The notes beneath the pieces were generated by a model. That model worked only from the letters and a program-made list of their open reading frames with translations, searched no databases and had not been told where the DNA came from. Both the position numbers and the translations under genes were made by a program. Below, piece after piece: positions 1-14,000 of a stretch of DNA of 64,000 nucleotides. How positions within the stretch are numbered: the first letter of the stretch is position 1; every line of letters starts with the position of its first letter. The stretch is from Ricinus communis (lineage: Eukaryota > Streptophyta > Magnoliopsida > Malpighiales > Euphorbiaceae), in contig NC_063258.1 in NCBI RefSeq assembly GCF_019578655.1, forward strand, positions 28,090,802 through 28,154,801, in the 5' to 3' direction.

Positions 1-690
1 GATAATACCTACAAAGGTCAGATGGTCAATAACTTCCACAACAACAAATTAGGGACGTCAGAAACACAAAGGATACATATTATAATTTGGTCTATATTTC
101 AGAATAAAGAATGTACATACTCATGATGACTGATAGCAGAATCACACAACTATCACTTACCATAACAAAACCATCTCAAAGCAGAATCAGACCATCAGAG
201 AACTTTGTAAATAATTTTATACATTCACCATCATCGCCAGCTCTTTGCTCAGCAGAAAGGAATACAACGATGTACTAAGTAAATTCAATTTGAAAGGAGA
301 ATAGAAAAACTACTTGCAATGCAAACAAAGGAAGAAAACTACCAATTTAAAATGCGGATGGGATATCTGATGCATATTGGTTTTCAGTTCTCAGAGAGAA
401 GCACTTCAGAAAATGTTCATTATAAGAAATCCAACATTTAAACGAATATTCAGGCATCACATGAATTGAAGCAATATCAGACTCTTTGCCAGAAAGGAAA
501 AGGAATTAAATTCCTCCTTTTAACTCAAAATACAGTTTATTGCTTAATGAGATTAGTTTCTGATGAGTTTTATTGCTCAATACAAACAGTAACTATATAA
601 AATGTTAGCTTAACATTTCTCGTGCTGACCCAAATCTATCTAAGCCAACCAAGCACCGCATAATTTGGTAATACACAGCATAGTATAAAG
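1..690. other. Non-coding flank downstream of serine acetyltransferase
   Basis: No supported gene is visible. The part nearest position 731 is probably the 3' UTR of the minus-strand serine acetyltransferase gene, but I see no clear poly(A) signal that fixes its end. The rest is AT-rich single-copy-looking DNA with no long open frame or RNA gene signature. Confidence 0.5.
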
Positions 691-730
691 TTATAACCCA
701 TATGTAGCACAATATAAGCCCAGCAGCGTA

Positions 731-2117
731 TCAAATGATATAATCTGACCACTCTGAGATAAAAGAAGTATGGTCCATGGATTCTCCAGGACATTCCTCA
801 TGCTTTGCAGGTGTTTCCTTTCCACCCACCAACCTTGCAGGGTTTCCCACTGCTGTAGTTCGAGGGGGAACATCAATCAGCACCACTGAGCCAGCCCCAA
901 CCTTTGCTCCTTCCCCAATCTTAACATTTCCTAAAATTGTCGCGCCTGCTCCAATCAACACTCCGTCTCCAATTTTGGGATGTCGATCACCGCATGCTTT
1001 CCCTGTTCCTCCAAGTGTAACATGGTGCAAAATTGACACATTATTCCCAACCACTGCTGTTTCACCAATGACAACACCAGTTGCATGATCAAACAATACC
1101 CCCTTCCCAATCTTTGCTGCTGGATGTATATCAACAGCAAAAACATCAGATATTCGAGAGTGTAAAGCCAGTGCCAATGGCCTGCGTGCCTCGGTCCACA
1201 ACTTGTGAGCAACTCGATGAGCCTACTTTAAAGCCATGAAAGAGAGAATCCAAACAAAAAACAGTAAATGTTAACTTGATCTTTGTAATCCTAACCGTAA
1301 ATAATTTCTATCAACAAAAGGTCGATATTTCATGTATTATATAGTAACATAAAAGAACCTGCCCTCCGTGTTTGGAATGATTCTTGAGTTAGAATTCGCT
1401 TAAATTAAATTTTATTAAGAAAATTGAAATTTAAGTGGCATATTGGCATTGTTTGCAACAAATCACATGAAATTAATTCTTTCAAAATCATATCAGTTCT
1501 GGCGTGTTTTCATCTTTAAAAATGGAGTTTTCTTAATGAGCTTTTGAAACATGGGAATTGACAAAATTAAATTACCACGAAAATAATTTTATCAATTAGC
1601 AAATTAAAAAAAAAAAAAAAAAAGCAGCTCCAGTGAATTTTTGCAATTTCTTGACGTTGCAAACAGAGCATAGATTAATGATTCAGATGTTCATTCATAA
1701 AAAACTTGAATTACACACCTGGCAAGCCAAGAACCCTTTATAATTAAGAAGGCAATGAGAGAACGAAACGCAAGCAGGGTCGCGAACACGAGCAGCCCTA
1801 AGATCAGCGACAGCAGCAGCACGAAGAGAAGAATCGGAAGAGAAAGTATTGAGAAAAAGATCATATAAAAGAGTAGATAGAAGCGTAGATGAGCAAAGCT
1901 TGTTCCCTAAATGGAAAGAGAGAGACCGCTCAAGGGAAGAGTGAGACAGAATCGTTGAATAGAGGTAGCTAGCTAATGCTGGCTCTGACTCCGCGTCTCG
2001 CCGAGCCTCCGCTTTAATCTGCGCCCACACCCATCCCTCGTCTTCGTGGGTTGTGATTGAGTCATTTGTTGCCTGTGGAGTTGGCGGAGGAGAATAGCGT
2101 AGCTCGCCGGCCGGCAT
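731..2117 (-). CDS. SAT: Serine O-acetyltransferase, cytosolic SERAT1;1-like
   Basis: This enzyme makes O-acetylserine from serine and acetyl-CoA, the first committed step of cysteine synthesis. There are two exons, 2117..1719 and 1222..731, joined in phase 0 by a GT-AG intron (CAG|gtgtgt ... tag|GCTC), giving 296 residues. The N-terminal helical SATase domain (about 25-140) contains RRDAESEPALASYLYSTILS. The C-terminal half is a left-handed beta-helix of hexapeptide repeats. By alignment with the E. coli enzyme the catalytic pair is Asp164 (in VDIHP) and His179 (in FDHATG). The end SEWSDYII, with a terminal Ile, is the tail that docks into O-acetylserine(thiol)lyase in the cysteine synthase complex. 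The N-terminus starts MPAGELR and shows no obvious transit peptide, which matches the cytosolic Arabidopsis SERAT1;1 (At5g56760) rather than the plastid or mitochondrial forms. The start is the first ATG of the frame. Confidence 0.93.
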
Positions 2118-3340
2118 CGGTTTTTGTAAATTTTCTTTTTTCAGTTTTATAATTTGATGAGATCAAAGAGAAGTTGGGTCTGTCGATAATTTGGATTACT
2201 ATTTTGTTCAGTTTTATTGTCTGCGAAGCACGAGAGGATGAGTTTTTTCTGCTGATTGAGTGGGCTTAAGTTGCAATTTGCCCCTTGAACTTTCTCCCGA
2301 CGTCCAAGACTTTCTAAAATTGTTGTTTTTCTTTTCCTTTTGTATTAGATTGATAGATCTATTGTTGTTATACAATTTAATAAATATATTTATTTTTCAA
2401 AAAAATTGAATTTAGAAATAATATAGTGGGTATTTATATATATATATAATAGTTTTCTAAAGAAATATCTCTTTGCAAGTATGTGAATATTAAAAAAATA
2501 ATAATAAAAAAGTCGAAAAGAAATAAGTAATTAAAAAAAAGAAAATAAAAGAATAGTTTTGCAATAGAAATTTTTGTTCTTTTAATATATGTCACTTACT
2601 CTATAGAACATCCGGAATCTAATTTTTGGGGAAATTAGAATGAATTAGTCAAATTGGCAGATATTATCTGATTTTTGGAGAAATTATAATGAATGTGTCA
2701 AATTGTAAGATATTTCAGATAATAGAGGAAAAATTTAATTTTGGGGCGATTCAGGCCTTGCAAAAAAAATTCAGGGGGAAAAATTGACACTTAAGCCAGA
2801 ATGGAGTGAGGACACGTGCAGCTTTATCCTCTAGTTAAGAAGAGAGGATACTGGTTGACCAATGACCACACGACATTCCTAGATAGTGATTTTATGTTTT
2901 ATTTATTTTCCTAGCTAAGGCATTTAAATATTAATTAACTTTTAAGTATTGATCCTGATCAGGGAAATAAAATCCATAATCAACTCATTAGTGTGATCTT
3001 TAAGTATTTATTTATTTCCTGCACAAAACATTAACTCTTGGCATTAGTGGGCTAACTTTTTTAAAAACATGTTTTGGGCAGTATTAGCATTACTAAGAGT
3101 TGTCCATAACTACATCAAACAACAGAGACATGCATAAGAAGGGAAAGGAAAATATATTCAACAAAGCCAGTCCTGCAATTCTTGCACAATATAACTTAGT
3201 GATATATAATCATATGCGCCCCTAGTTTCTTAGGGAACGCCAGCTACACACAATTTTTAAAAGGTTAGCAGGCTTTTCCATTACAACAATCAATGATCAA
3301 TCTACTCTAATTTTCCTGATGTTAACGGTCAATATCAGCC
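2118..3340. other. Intergenic region between SAT promoter and ET-like gene 3' end
   Basis: This holds the SAT upstream region (minus-strand promoter side, about 2120-2330) followed by AT-rich DNA with a short TA run near 2434-2448. The stretch about 3000-3340 is probably partly the 3' UTR of the ET-like gene. No gene is seen. Confidence 0.5.
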
Positions 3341-5506
3341 TCAGGAGGATGTGGAGACTCTCATTCCCTTGTGCTGCTCGCATCTCTTTCTTCCTTGAAC
3401 TGGAGCTCTCATGCAGACTGAGCCACTTTGTAAGGCAACTCCACATGTTAGTGAGTCAAAACCTGACAAGGACCTACTGGTTTTAGAGTTACTTTGAACC
3501 CTCTTGCCTTTGTGCTGCCAACATCGCTTATTTCCTCCAACGGGTTGCCTGCTGCAGACTGAACCATTCCCCAAAGTTGCTCCACAAACAGTGGATAAAT
3601 GTTCATCAACTGAACTTTCATTAGAAGTTGATGTATTATGGATTGTGCAAGGGCCCAAACTAGTAAATACCGAACTGATGGAAGGGATATGGCATTTTTC
3701 TTCTGCTATTGGCTTAGAGGCACAGCTGTTAATCCTCATCCCTTTATGTTCTTCACATCTTTTCCTTCCTGGCACTACTTCCATTCTGCAGAAATTTCCA
3801 TCACCTAAATTGACTCCACATGTAGCATTCTTGCCCTGGTCATCATTAGAGCTGGAATCCAGATGCAGATCAGGTGCATAATGTGAGTTTCCTTCTGCAA
3901 TGGGCTTTGGATTACAAGCATAATTTCTCATTCCTTTATGTACTTCGCACCTCTTTTTCCCAGGAACTGGTGGCTTTTTACAAATTATAGCATCACTCAT
4001 GATGATTCCACATATTGGAATGAAGTCCTGATCATCAGTGCCATATTTGTCTGAAACTAATCTAGGCAGTGATCTGCTGAATTTGAAAATACCATGGAGG
4101 AAACTCTTGCCTTCCTCATCAGGAGGAAAATTAAATTTTTCTGGTGAAAGTGGCTTGCTTGATTCAATTTTAACACCCACTCGACTCGGACGTATAAACA
4201 GAAGCCTTTTGGAAATACTTGAAAAACTGTTAGTACTTGAAGCAATTTTACTCAGTTTTTGAAGGATATCATTGGGACGACGTGCACCATTACTGCCTCT
4301 ATTCCACGCATAGTCAAAAGTGTCGAGCAACTGAGCTTCTGTTTCCTCAGCCTTCCTCTTATCTTTCATCTATTTACATTCAGGGAAGGCAATGAGAGGG
4401 ATACACTAGAATTCCAAAAATTATATGCCAGAAACCATCCCTGGTTTCACTTGCTGCAGGCACAATTGCAACCAATCTAAAATAATGTATGACGACTGTA
4501 TATTTAAGCATGTATCATCACTTGCAAACACGCATACAGATCACCATTTTCTAAACCAACCTTTGCACAATGAGATAGCAGAACTTCACAAGTCCTAGAC
4601 AAATGGGTATTACTTCCTGAAAACATCTGTATTCTTATGATTGCTATAAATATCTATCATTATAAGACCTTCATGGTTACTTGATTGAAAATAATAAGAT
4701 TATGGTACTACTTTCATATGTGATTCTTGAAACATGGTTACAAAAGGGTCAAACTTACTAACATGACTTGTCAGAAAGTCCATTTCAGAAGCTAGATTCA
4801 TTTATGATTATGCACAAATTCACTCGCATATAACTAACCAAGCAAAGCAATATAATTATATATGTAGGAAATACTTACAGGAGCCCATCTAAACGCAATG
4901 GAGTGACCTCTTAAGAATATCTCCTCAAACAAACCAGGTCCTTTTTGAGGAGACTCAATTTTAGAGTCATTCCAGTGACTAGTGGCATAGCTAGCGCCCA
5001 AATGAGAACCTGAACGACCATAATGCTGGAGCCTGCTCCTGACGTTGTCAGCTTGTCCAAGATAAACCACCGCTATGTCATCTGGGTCAATCTTGCCAAC
5101 TTCACGCCCTAACCCAGATCGAGAAACTGCTATACCAAGCTCATATAAACCAGGATATGATCTCGTAGGAAGATTGTGAACCCTGTATCTTGTTGCTCCT
5201 TCTTTCCCTTGAGAATAATCTTCCCAATCACAAGGCCCAACTAGAATCTGAAAATAGAAGCATGGTTTTATTAATTATAGAAACTGAACTTTGAGCTATT
5301 TATACATGAAAGACTCAAAATTTGTGAAGATAAGCATGCATCTGTTACAAGATCTCATGTTTGCTCAAAAAAGATCAAAACTTCGATTGAGCCCAGAAGC
5401 TAACCTGCCATTTGGAGAAGTGAGTATCGTGTTTCGTACGCTTGTAGTCTTCTCTCTTCAATCTTGATGCAGCGGCAGGAACACTAGAGTTCTCGCTCGC
5501 TGCCAT
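3341..5506 (-). CDS. ET2: EFFECTOR OF TRANSCRIPTION (ET)-like protein with GIY-YIG domain
   Basis: Plant-specific nuclear regulator family linked to gibberellin responses and differentiation. Three exons, 5506..5405, 5247..4879 and 4369..3341, all joined in phase 0, encode 499 residues. The open frame that begins with ATG at 4369 is only the last exon; that Met is internal, preceded by the acceptor aaatag. Exon 2 carries a GIY-YIG nuclease-like fold: GLYELG at residues 67-72 and VVYLGQADNVRSRLQHYG at 94-111. Exon 3 has four Cys/His repeats of spacing C-X9-C-X10-C-X2-H followed by K, starting near residues 277, 341, 419 and 466, each ending like KRCEQHKG. These are the DNA- or zinc-binding ET repeats. 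Length and order fit Arabidopsis ET2 (At5g56780). Which ET paralogue it is cannot be settled from sequence alone. Confidence 0.9.
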
Positions 5507-5659
5507 TTCTGGCTGCTAGCAGTATTTCATTTCTGATAATGACCGTTAATCAGGTGGTTTTTTAAAAGTGCGTGGTGTTGGAAGGTTAGATTAGATTTGT
5601 TCTGTTCATTTATTTATTTAAATTTTGAAATTGGATGAACTTAGAACGGGCCAGGTTTG

Positions 5660-5740
5660 GGTTTATTGGGCTTTATGGGCCTCATCTTCTTGCCAAATTT
5701 TTGCTTTCGATTATTTGAAAGAGCAACAGAACTGGGCTTT
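5660..5740. promoter_or_regulatory. Cluster of TGGGCY (site II, TCP-type) motifs upstream of ET-like gene
   Basis: TGGGCT at 5667-5672, TGGGCC at 5676-5681 and TGGGCT at 5733-5738 lie 160-235 bp upstream of the ET-like start on the minus strand. Clustered site II elements of this form are common in promoters of genes expressed in dividing cells and are bound by TCP factors. The function here is inferred from motif and position only. Confidence 0.45.
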
Positions 5741-8700
5741 GTGGTTGTGCCAGATCATTTCTAAACCTACTTGGACCTAAAAGTTATGCGCCCGCCTAAA
5801 CTAAAATATTTACTATAAAAAGAATAAATTTCTACTGGCGTGAGGTTTAATTAAAATGACAAAAACGTTTTATTTTTAACAATTTAAATCTAAATTATAT
5901 ATTTTTTGCATTAAGTATCCTATCACTTTTAGGATGAATAAAAGAAAACATATTATGCAGCTAGCGGCTTATTGATTTTTCAAGTATTAAAAAAGCTCTA
6001 ATTAATATTAATGTTAAAGAACAGTAAAGAAACAAAAGACTTAAGTTTAAAAGTTTTAGCCTAAATACGGATTCATGCTCGTGAATTTGTATCAATTAAT
6101 CGTCTAATCGTGCATTGTACGGCCGTTATTATTATTTTAATTATAAATTAAATTTATAGATACTATTCAATCAATTGTCTAAATATTTAATATTAATTTA
6201 TAATAATTTTAAAAATAATAGCAAGTTAACTATTTTTAGATATTTTTAATTTTTTAAAATTATTTATATTATTAAATATTATTTTTAAAATATTTATTTA
6301 TTAACTTAATATTATATAAGTTAATACTATCAGTGTAATTGATATTACTATTTCTTTAAAAGTTAGAAATTATTATTTAATTAAAATTAATCTATTAATG
6401 AATATAATATTTAAAAATATTATTTTTTATAATTAGGATCATTATTTGATTAGAAAATTAGTTTGTTAGTTATTATAATATTAAAATATAATTAATATAC
6501 TATTTCTTAGAGTAATTATTATATAATTAGAAAAGTAATCATTATCTAATTAGAAAATTAATTTATTAATAATATGTTATTTATTAGAATTAAAATGAGT
6601 GTTTAAATAGGAATGTAACTTATTAATCAATAAATTAATAAAAGGCTATAAAATTACATGTAAATTTGAATTCTATATGTAAAATATAGTAAATAAGTCA
6701 AAATAAAAATCATACATGCCAAAAATTAGTTACACGTATAAAAAAGATTAGATTTTAAAAGTTATTATATATATATATTATTTTTTTAATATTTAAATAT
6801 CTATAATATTGAAATTTAACTTAATATATATTTAAATTTTATTTTTAAAAAATATTTAAACGCTTGCATGAAGTACATGTAAATATATTGAATGCAAATT
6901 ATATAGAAAAATAAAATATTTATAAAAAATAAATTTAAATATATAAATTAAAAATTAAAATATTGAAGTGATTAAATAATTAAAATTTATTAAAAATTAG
7001 CTAAAATTTTGTAATTTTAAAGGTAAAAAGTACTAAATAGGACACTCATGAATACAAATGAACAATTATTTACTGAAAAAGATAAAAACTGTATATAATG
7101 AACGTGCTGACAATCCGCATGCCACATTCAATAATTTCTGTGCAGCAAAAGGCAAAAGTGTCCAGCTCTCTTTATCGTTAAATCAGAAAGAAAAAAGAAA
7201 AGGGATATATGAAATGACATCAGACCTGTAGAGAGAAGGGTCTGCTCGGCGTTGAATTTGATAGCATCCTTCGCCTTATTAATTTACCTTTTGAAATAAG
7301 ATTGTAATTAGGCCTTGGAAAAAGTCATTGACTAGCAATTAAAATCGAAAGGGCGGCGGCTTCTACTTGTAAATGAGTGTGAGTACGAATGATGCCTGCT
7401 GTAGCGTTAGTAGGCATTAGGAGTGATGACTTCTTAGATGCACCTAACCTAACAAATCTAGAAAAGAAAATTAGAAATTTAATAAAGAAAGAAAGAAGAC
7501 ATGTGCATGATAACGACCCAATGTATTGTCTAGGAAGTGTGGATGAATATTATATTAGCAATAAACAAGGAGTTGGTGGTCCACATTGGTCAACAATTTC
7601 GAGCAAGTCGCTCGCTGTTCATGAGCAATAAGTAGCTCAAAATCAACGAATTAATTAATGCGCAATGATGCTTACAATTACCCTAACCACATGCGTACGG
7701 TCTATAGTAAAACATTTAGCATCTAAATTCACCCAACGTCATTTATAATCAAACTAAGTCGAGAATGTTAATTGAAATTCATGATATATGTCTATGCTTT
7801 TGAGTTGTTTAAAATTCTTGAATGTAATAGATGATTTTGGGTCCTATTCAATTCACCAGCATGTTTTTCTCTGTTAAAGATTAAATATTACCAAAACTGT
7901 TTGTTTCAGTTACAGAGGACAATGTCAAAATTCAACGATGTAGTTCAGTTTTGACTTGTTACCCAGCGGATGTTTGTAACTGGTAAAAAAAGAAAAAGAG
8001 AAAAATCTATTTATTTCGGCTTGCTGCCAAAATAGAATCTTGGTAAGAGAGCTTTGAGAAAGAAGGGAGCATCTCCAATATTATTATTATTTTCGTATAA
8101 GAAACATGTCATTTTGGAATGGAACCTAGTTCTCTTGCTTTTACTTTTGCGGTGCGTCGTCAAAGTTAACTTTATAAAAAACAAAGATGAAAAGAAAAAC
8201 AGAAACTTTCATATCCATAATTGGACCTTTTCTTTTAAAAGAAAAAGCCAGCAAGACCGAATTCTTTTAGATCCAGAAAGTATGGAAGGTGGTGATAAAT
8301 TCTTGGATACCATGTAGAAATTTGGATTGTGATGAAAATTGATTAATGATGAAATTTACAGTATGAAGCAATTTTATTATATATACATTTATATCTTGCA
8401 ACGATTTCTAAGCCATCAAAACATCTGCTTATGGTCTATAAAATGCTAATTTCTCATTTAGAAAATATTTTTTTTTTCAAAGCTTGTAATGACATGTCTG
8501 TACAGCTTTCCGCCGTATAGGCCCGACACCTTCCCTTTTTTTCATTTTGCTTGATGTATACTTTATAACATATGATCTTTCAACTTATTGTCTAACCTCT
8601 ATGTATATTGTATTGTATGTTACATACGGTGTATCAATTATTGCAACCTTTAAATTTGCTGATGCAATTAGTTACATAGAGTTTCCAACAAATATTATAT

Positions 8701-11034
8701 ATGTATATTCAAACTCAAATTTGATAATATGATTGAATTAGCAATATTTAATGATATAAATATAAAAAGAAATATGATTTGCATAAAGTAATACAAGCAA
8801 CATCTCAAGTGGGATTGATTGAACTGGAACTTTATATATATATATTAAAACGTCAGCATAAACTGGCTAATTAATCCTGCACCCAATACAAATTAGTTGG
8901 CATTCGCTATTTATAATTGTTATTTACTGTATTGTATATTATCCGATGCATGAGCAGACATTTGAAATTTCTGTCTTCATATCCACTTTAGACAAAAAAT
9001 AAAAGGATTAGGTGTAGACTTAGACATGTCCTTTTCTCATAGGAAAATAAGTCAGATCGTCAAAATTTGTATCCACCTCGACCAACCCCTTTCCTCCATT
9101 TGTCAAATCTGACTTACTATTGTAAATTTGAATTCAGATTTTTTTATGCAATTTTAATTTTATAATATCGCTTCGAGAATATTTTTTTAATAAAATATAA
9201 AATATTTTATAAAAATTAATGAGTTAATAAAAATTTATTATATTTAGATGTAAAACATGTGATGAAATACATATATTTGAGATTTTTAATATTATATTAT
9301 TAAGTTTAAAATAGTTATTTTAATAATTTATATTTATCATTTTTTAATTAGTATAATCAATTTTTTATATTATTTTTTATTTTAAAATTTTAAAAATTAT
9401 TATCGAAAACTATTTTTAAAATAGACGAGATTATAAGTATTTTACGAAATTTAAAAATTATTATTTTATTAGAAAATATAAAATATAAAAATTAATTTAT
9501 AATTAGTGCATGTGAAAATTTATAATTGATATAAGGCATATATTGCCTTGAAATATAATATGATTTTTGAGTTTTGAGCATGGAGGTCTGTTTTGCCCCA
9601 CCATTCTGTTCCCTAAGCAAGGAAAAGAAAACAAAGAAAATTAAATAATTTCTGACATGCCTACTCTAATTTAAAATTATGGTAAGCAGCCGAAGCCTAT
9701 AGTAAAGAGTCATAATTATAAGAATTGTGGGGAAATAAATAAAACTATTTTTATTCTTTTTTCTTTTCTTTTCATTTCATAGGTTTTCTATTTTAAACGT
9801 AGGGACTATATTTTTGTTACATTTTAACACTCTTGTCAATTAATCTTATACATTTTTTTATAGTACGATATTAATAAAATATAATTTTTTAATTTATAAA
9901 ATCACATAAAAATAATTTTATTATTAAAAATTAAATATGAGAATAGAAAAATAAGTTTTTCTAAACTTTTTCTTGAGATTTCCTTTTCTAATGATAAGGA
10001 AGATGGTCAATCTCTTGGTCATACTAAATACAATAATTTCCACATGAATGTACGAAACAAATTTAGTGCACAAATCATATCATTTTGCATTAATACTTAA
10101 CAATATAACATAAAATATATAATTATTATAATTCATTATATACTCAACAAATGTCAGCTTTTAAACAATATTCTTTCCTTCTCTAGCACCTAACCCCTTA
10201 ATTTATTACTCAAATTATATTTTCTTTTTCTCTAACCTGGAAAAATGTCCTTATCAGAGGCTCCTTACATTACAAAATATTTAAATTTAACGGGTAAGCG
10301 AATTCCAATAATTCATCTAAGTCTATTGGTTAATTCAAAACAGGGAAAAAAAATAAAATTAGGATCAAAATCAGGTCTAGTTTCTTGAATTTCTTGTTGT
10401 CGTTTTGTCTGTTTCCATTTTCTGCATTGGCAGTTTGGCGCTTTGTCTTTGGTAAATGAAAGAAATTTCAGTTTCAATTTTCTTTTCTTTAAAAAAAAAA
10501 AAACACATTCGTCCAAGAAACTGTGCCAAGTTTGCTTTTTCACCCATGAACCAACTTCTCTGTTCCTTCTCTAACCTCACGCTTTCCACATGATCTAACA
10601 TCAAAAGGAAAAAAGCATAGTGCCCTCAGTTTCCTTGAAAGGAACTTGTGCTTGTAAAAACTGATACGAGTTTTGCTTGATCCAAAGTTATCTACAGTCT
10701 TCTTTAATTTACATGTAAAAAGATAACTAAACTAACCCAGATTGGAAACAAAGTGCCTTGAAGTGCAAGAAGTCCTCTTCTTCTACTTTTGTCACTTGCA
10801 GACAGCTTTTTATCAAGACACTTTGAAAAAGCAGTAATCTTGGTTTCTGTGCTAGCTGCCCCACTCCATTTGATAATAATGCAGTTCTTTTTCTGTGTTC
10901 AAGAATTTGTTTTATGAGGAAATTTGATTGGGTTTCTGCTATGGAGTGTGTTCAAGAAGGCGAAGAGGATTAGGGTTGTATTTTTTTTTCTTTTTCTTGA
11001 TTCTTCATTTTTTTTGTCCGCTGAGAGATTGGAT
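5741..11034. other. AT-rich intergenic desert
   Basis: More than 5 kb without a gene I can support. The part 5770-7050 is extremely AT-rich and low in complexity (runs of TTAATATTA type). Another AT-rich block is at 9150-9540. A small open frame at 7389-7631 and others at 8054-8317 and 8547-8732 resemble nothing I know and lack plausible gene structure. The last 300-400 bp before 11035 is likely promoter and 5' UTR of the kinase gene. Confidence 0.5.
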
Positions 11035-14000
11035 ATGAATGGGAAAAGTAGTTCAGGTGTGGTGCTGGTTGGAAAAGTTGTGGTGGTTGCTGTTAAGGTA
11101 TCAAAAGAGATATCAAGAAGAGCTTTGTTTTGGGCTTTGACTCATGTTGTTCAACCTGGTGATTGCATTAAGCTTCTGGTGGTCCTTCCTGCTCACTCCT
11201 CAAGTAATCCTTCTTTTTCTATTTCTTTTTCTGTTCCTTTTTCCTCTTTAATTTCATCTCTCTCTCTCTCTTTTTCTCTCTCCAATCATATCCTAATGTT
11301 GACATCATCTGTTATAGCTTTGATTGCTTGAAGTTATCTACCTCGTTTATCAAGATTCAATTTCATGCTAATTGGCCTATTTTAATTGCTCCCGTAGTGT
11401 AATGCTTAACAGAATCTTTGGTTGGACAGTGGATGATGTTCTTGAACTTATAAGAAGGTCTTGTGTGATAAAAATATTTCTTGGCATTGATTTCTGGAGT
11501 ACAAGTAAGATCAGGAGCCTTTTTCCTGGAATTAAATTGCCGACTCTTGAAAAATTGAATCCTAATCTTTAACATAGTATAGTAGCAAAACACGATTGTT
11601 ATTCAGACACTATTAGTTCCATAATGACCTTGATCAAATCCGGCAACTGAACCTATTTGATGAATCTCTTAATCCCTTGTTTTAGGACATTGAATGAATG
11701 ATTATAGAGAAATGCTGATAATGGACTTGTGTAAGATAAGCTTAAATGTCATTTTCAGTGTTTATCTAGTGGAACATGTGAGATCTTAAGGAATTAAAAG
11801 AATTTTAGCAAATCTGGGATGTGCAGAGTAGGACATAGAAAACATATCAAAATTAATTCCCATAATGAGCTTGACTAATCATACCAAATCATTGAAATAT
11901 TGAGTTTTAAGGACTATGGTGTTTATTTTTGTTTTTTTCCCTTCTATCCATGTGACTTCATATTAACTTTAAGAAGGTTGATAATGATGACTAAAGTTCA
12001 TGAAATACATGTTCAGATAAAAGAGTATGGGGTTTCACGAAATTCACCAGTGACTGCACTAGTGGTAACCGGAAGTCACTATCAGGAACCAAGTTAGATC
12101 AGAGAGATGATATTTCAGATTCATGCTCTGAAATGCTGCGTCATCTCCATGATGTTTATGATCCTGAGAAGGTCTGGGCGTCAATTTCTTTGTTTATACA
12201 TGTTTTGGTATTTCATTCCTTTTTTTCTTTTAATTGAGTCTTTAACACCTTTTACCCCTTGTACAGATCAAAATCAGGGTAAAAGTTGTTTCTGGTTCAT
12301 CATCTGGTGTGGTAGCTGCTGAAGCAAAGAAGGCTCAATCAAACTGGGTTATATTGGACAAGTAATAAAATCATGTAAACTTTGTTCTCTTGAATAACGC
12401 AGACGTTCATTTGCATTGTAGAACTAGAAAGTATTACAATTATATACTTGTTGATTTGGAACATGCCATTACTTTTCTCTTTGCACATAGCTTAAAGTTT
12501 GTGCTTCCACCTATTTGTTCAACCAAACACTCTTTCTGTTTCTTGACAGACATTTGAAACATGAGACAAAATACTGCATGGAAGAGCTACAGTGTAATGT
12601 TGTGGTTATGAAACGGTCTCAGCCAAAAGTGCTTCGTTTGAATTTGATTGGATCGCCAATGATGCAACCTGAAGTGTCTTGGCCTTTGCCAATTGATGTA
12701 GAAGCGTCTTCAAACGACTTAGATAGCACGCATAGCCAGCTTGATATATTAAGGGGGCCTTATGTAACTCCTGCAAGTAGCCCAGATCATGAATCATCAG
12801 TGACTATAACAGATGCTGGAACATCATCAATATCAAGCTCGGATCCAGGGAATTCACCATTTTTTCTCTCTGGAATTTATGGGAGCCAGAAGAAAGAGCA
12901 TCTATTATTCACTGAAGATAATCAAAGTCTGTATGAATCTGAATCTGATGCAGATAGTGACAAGCAGTATCCTCCTTCCACAAGATCATATTATCAGCCC
13001 TGGATGGATGATAATATGAGCTCCAGTGGTGAACTTACAAAAGGTTTATTAGATGGCTTCCAAAGATCCAAAAATGCAGCTCTTGCATTCACATACAAAA
13101 GCTTGCTGGAGAATTTATCCAAATTAGACCTAGAACCTGATGTTGGAGTCATGAACTACAGAATTGATCTGAATGTAAGCAAAAGTGTGAGGGAAGCAAT
13201 TTCCTTGTCTACACATGTGCTTCCTGGTCCTCCTCCATTATGTTCAGTATGTCGACATAAGGCTCCTGTATTTGGAAATCCTCCTAAGTGGTTTACTTAT
13301 GCTGAACTTGAACTTGCAACGGATGGATTTTCAGGAGATAATTTTTTGGCTGAAGGTGGATTCGGTTCTGTACACCGAGGTGTCTTAACAAATGGCCAGG
13401 TAGTTGCTGTCAAGCAACATAAATTGGCCAGTTCACAAGGTGATATGGAGTTCTGCTCAGAAGTTGAGGTTCTGAGTTGTGCACAGCATCGGAATGTTGT
13501 GACATTGATTGGGTTTTGCGTGGAGGATGGAAGAAGATTGCTGGTTTACGAATATATCTGTAACGGGTCTTTAGATTCACACCTTTTTGGTAAATTCTCC
13601 TATGGTGCATTTTATATATGTTTAATTCTTTTCTAGTCAAAATGTAAATAATTTACTGAACTAGCTTACTTCATTAAAATTTTCCTAGATTGTGTGATGA
13701 TATTTGGTCTTGAATTTTCCACTCAATTGCCATTAGAGTTCCTTGTAACTGAAATTTTCTATCTCTTCTGTTGCTAAGATATTGCCTGCAGTTGCTCGTG
13801 AAGTTCTTTACAATGAGATATTTTGCCTTTTCCTCTGCTCAAGATAGTGAACTGCAATGTTTGAAATTTGCAGGGCATGATAAAGATCCATTGAAATGGT
13901 CTGCACGGCAAAAAATTGCTGTTGGTGCAGCTAGAGGGCTGAGATACCTACATGAAGAATGTAGAGTGGGCTGTATTGTCCACCGTGATATGAGACCTAA

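Noticed and set aside
7389..7631. 80-codon open frame on the plus strand
   Set aside because: No recognised motif, no splice or promoter context and it lies in an AT-rich desert; probably chance or a relic.
8054..8732. Two short open frames
   Set aside because: Biased Lys/Leu/Ile composition expected from AT-rich DNA, no family features.
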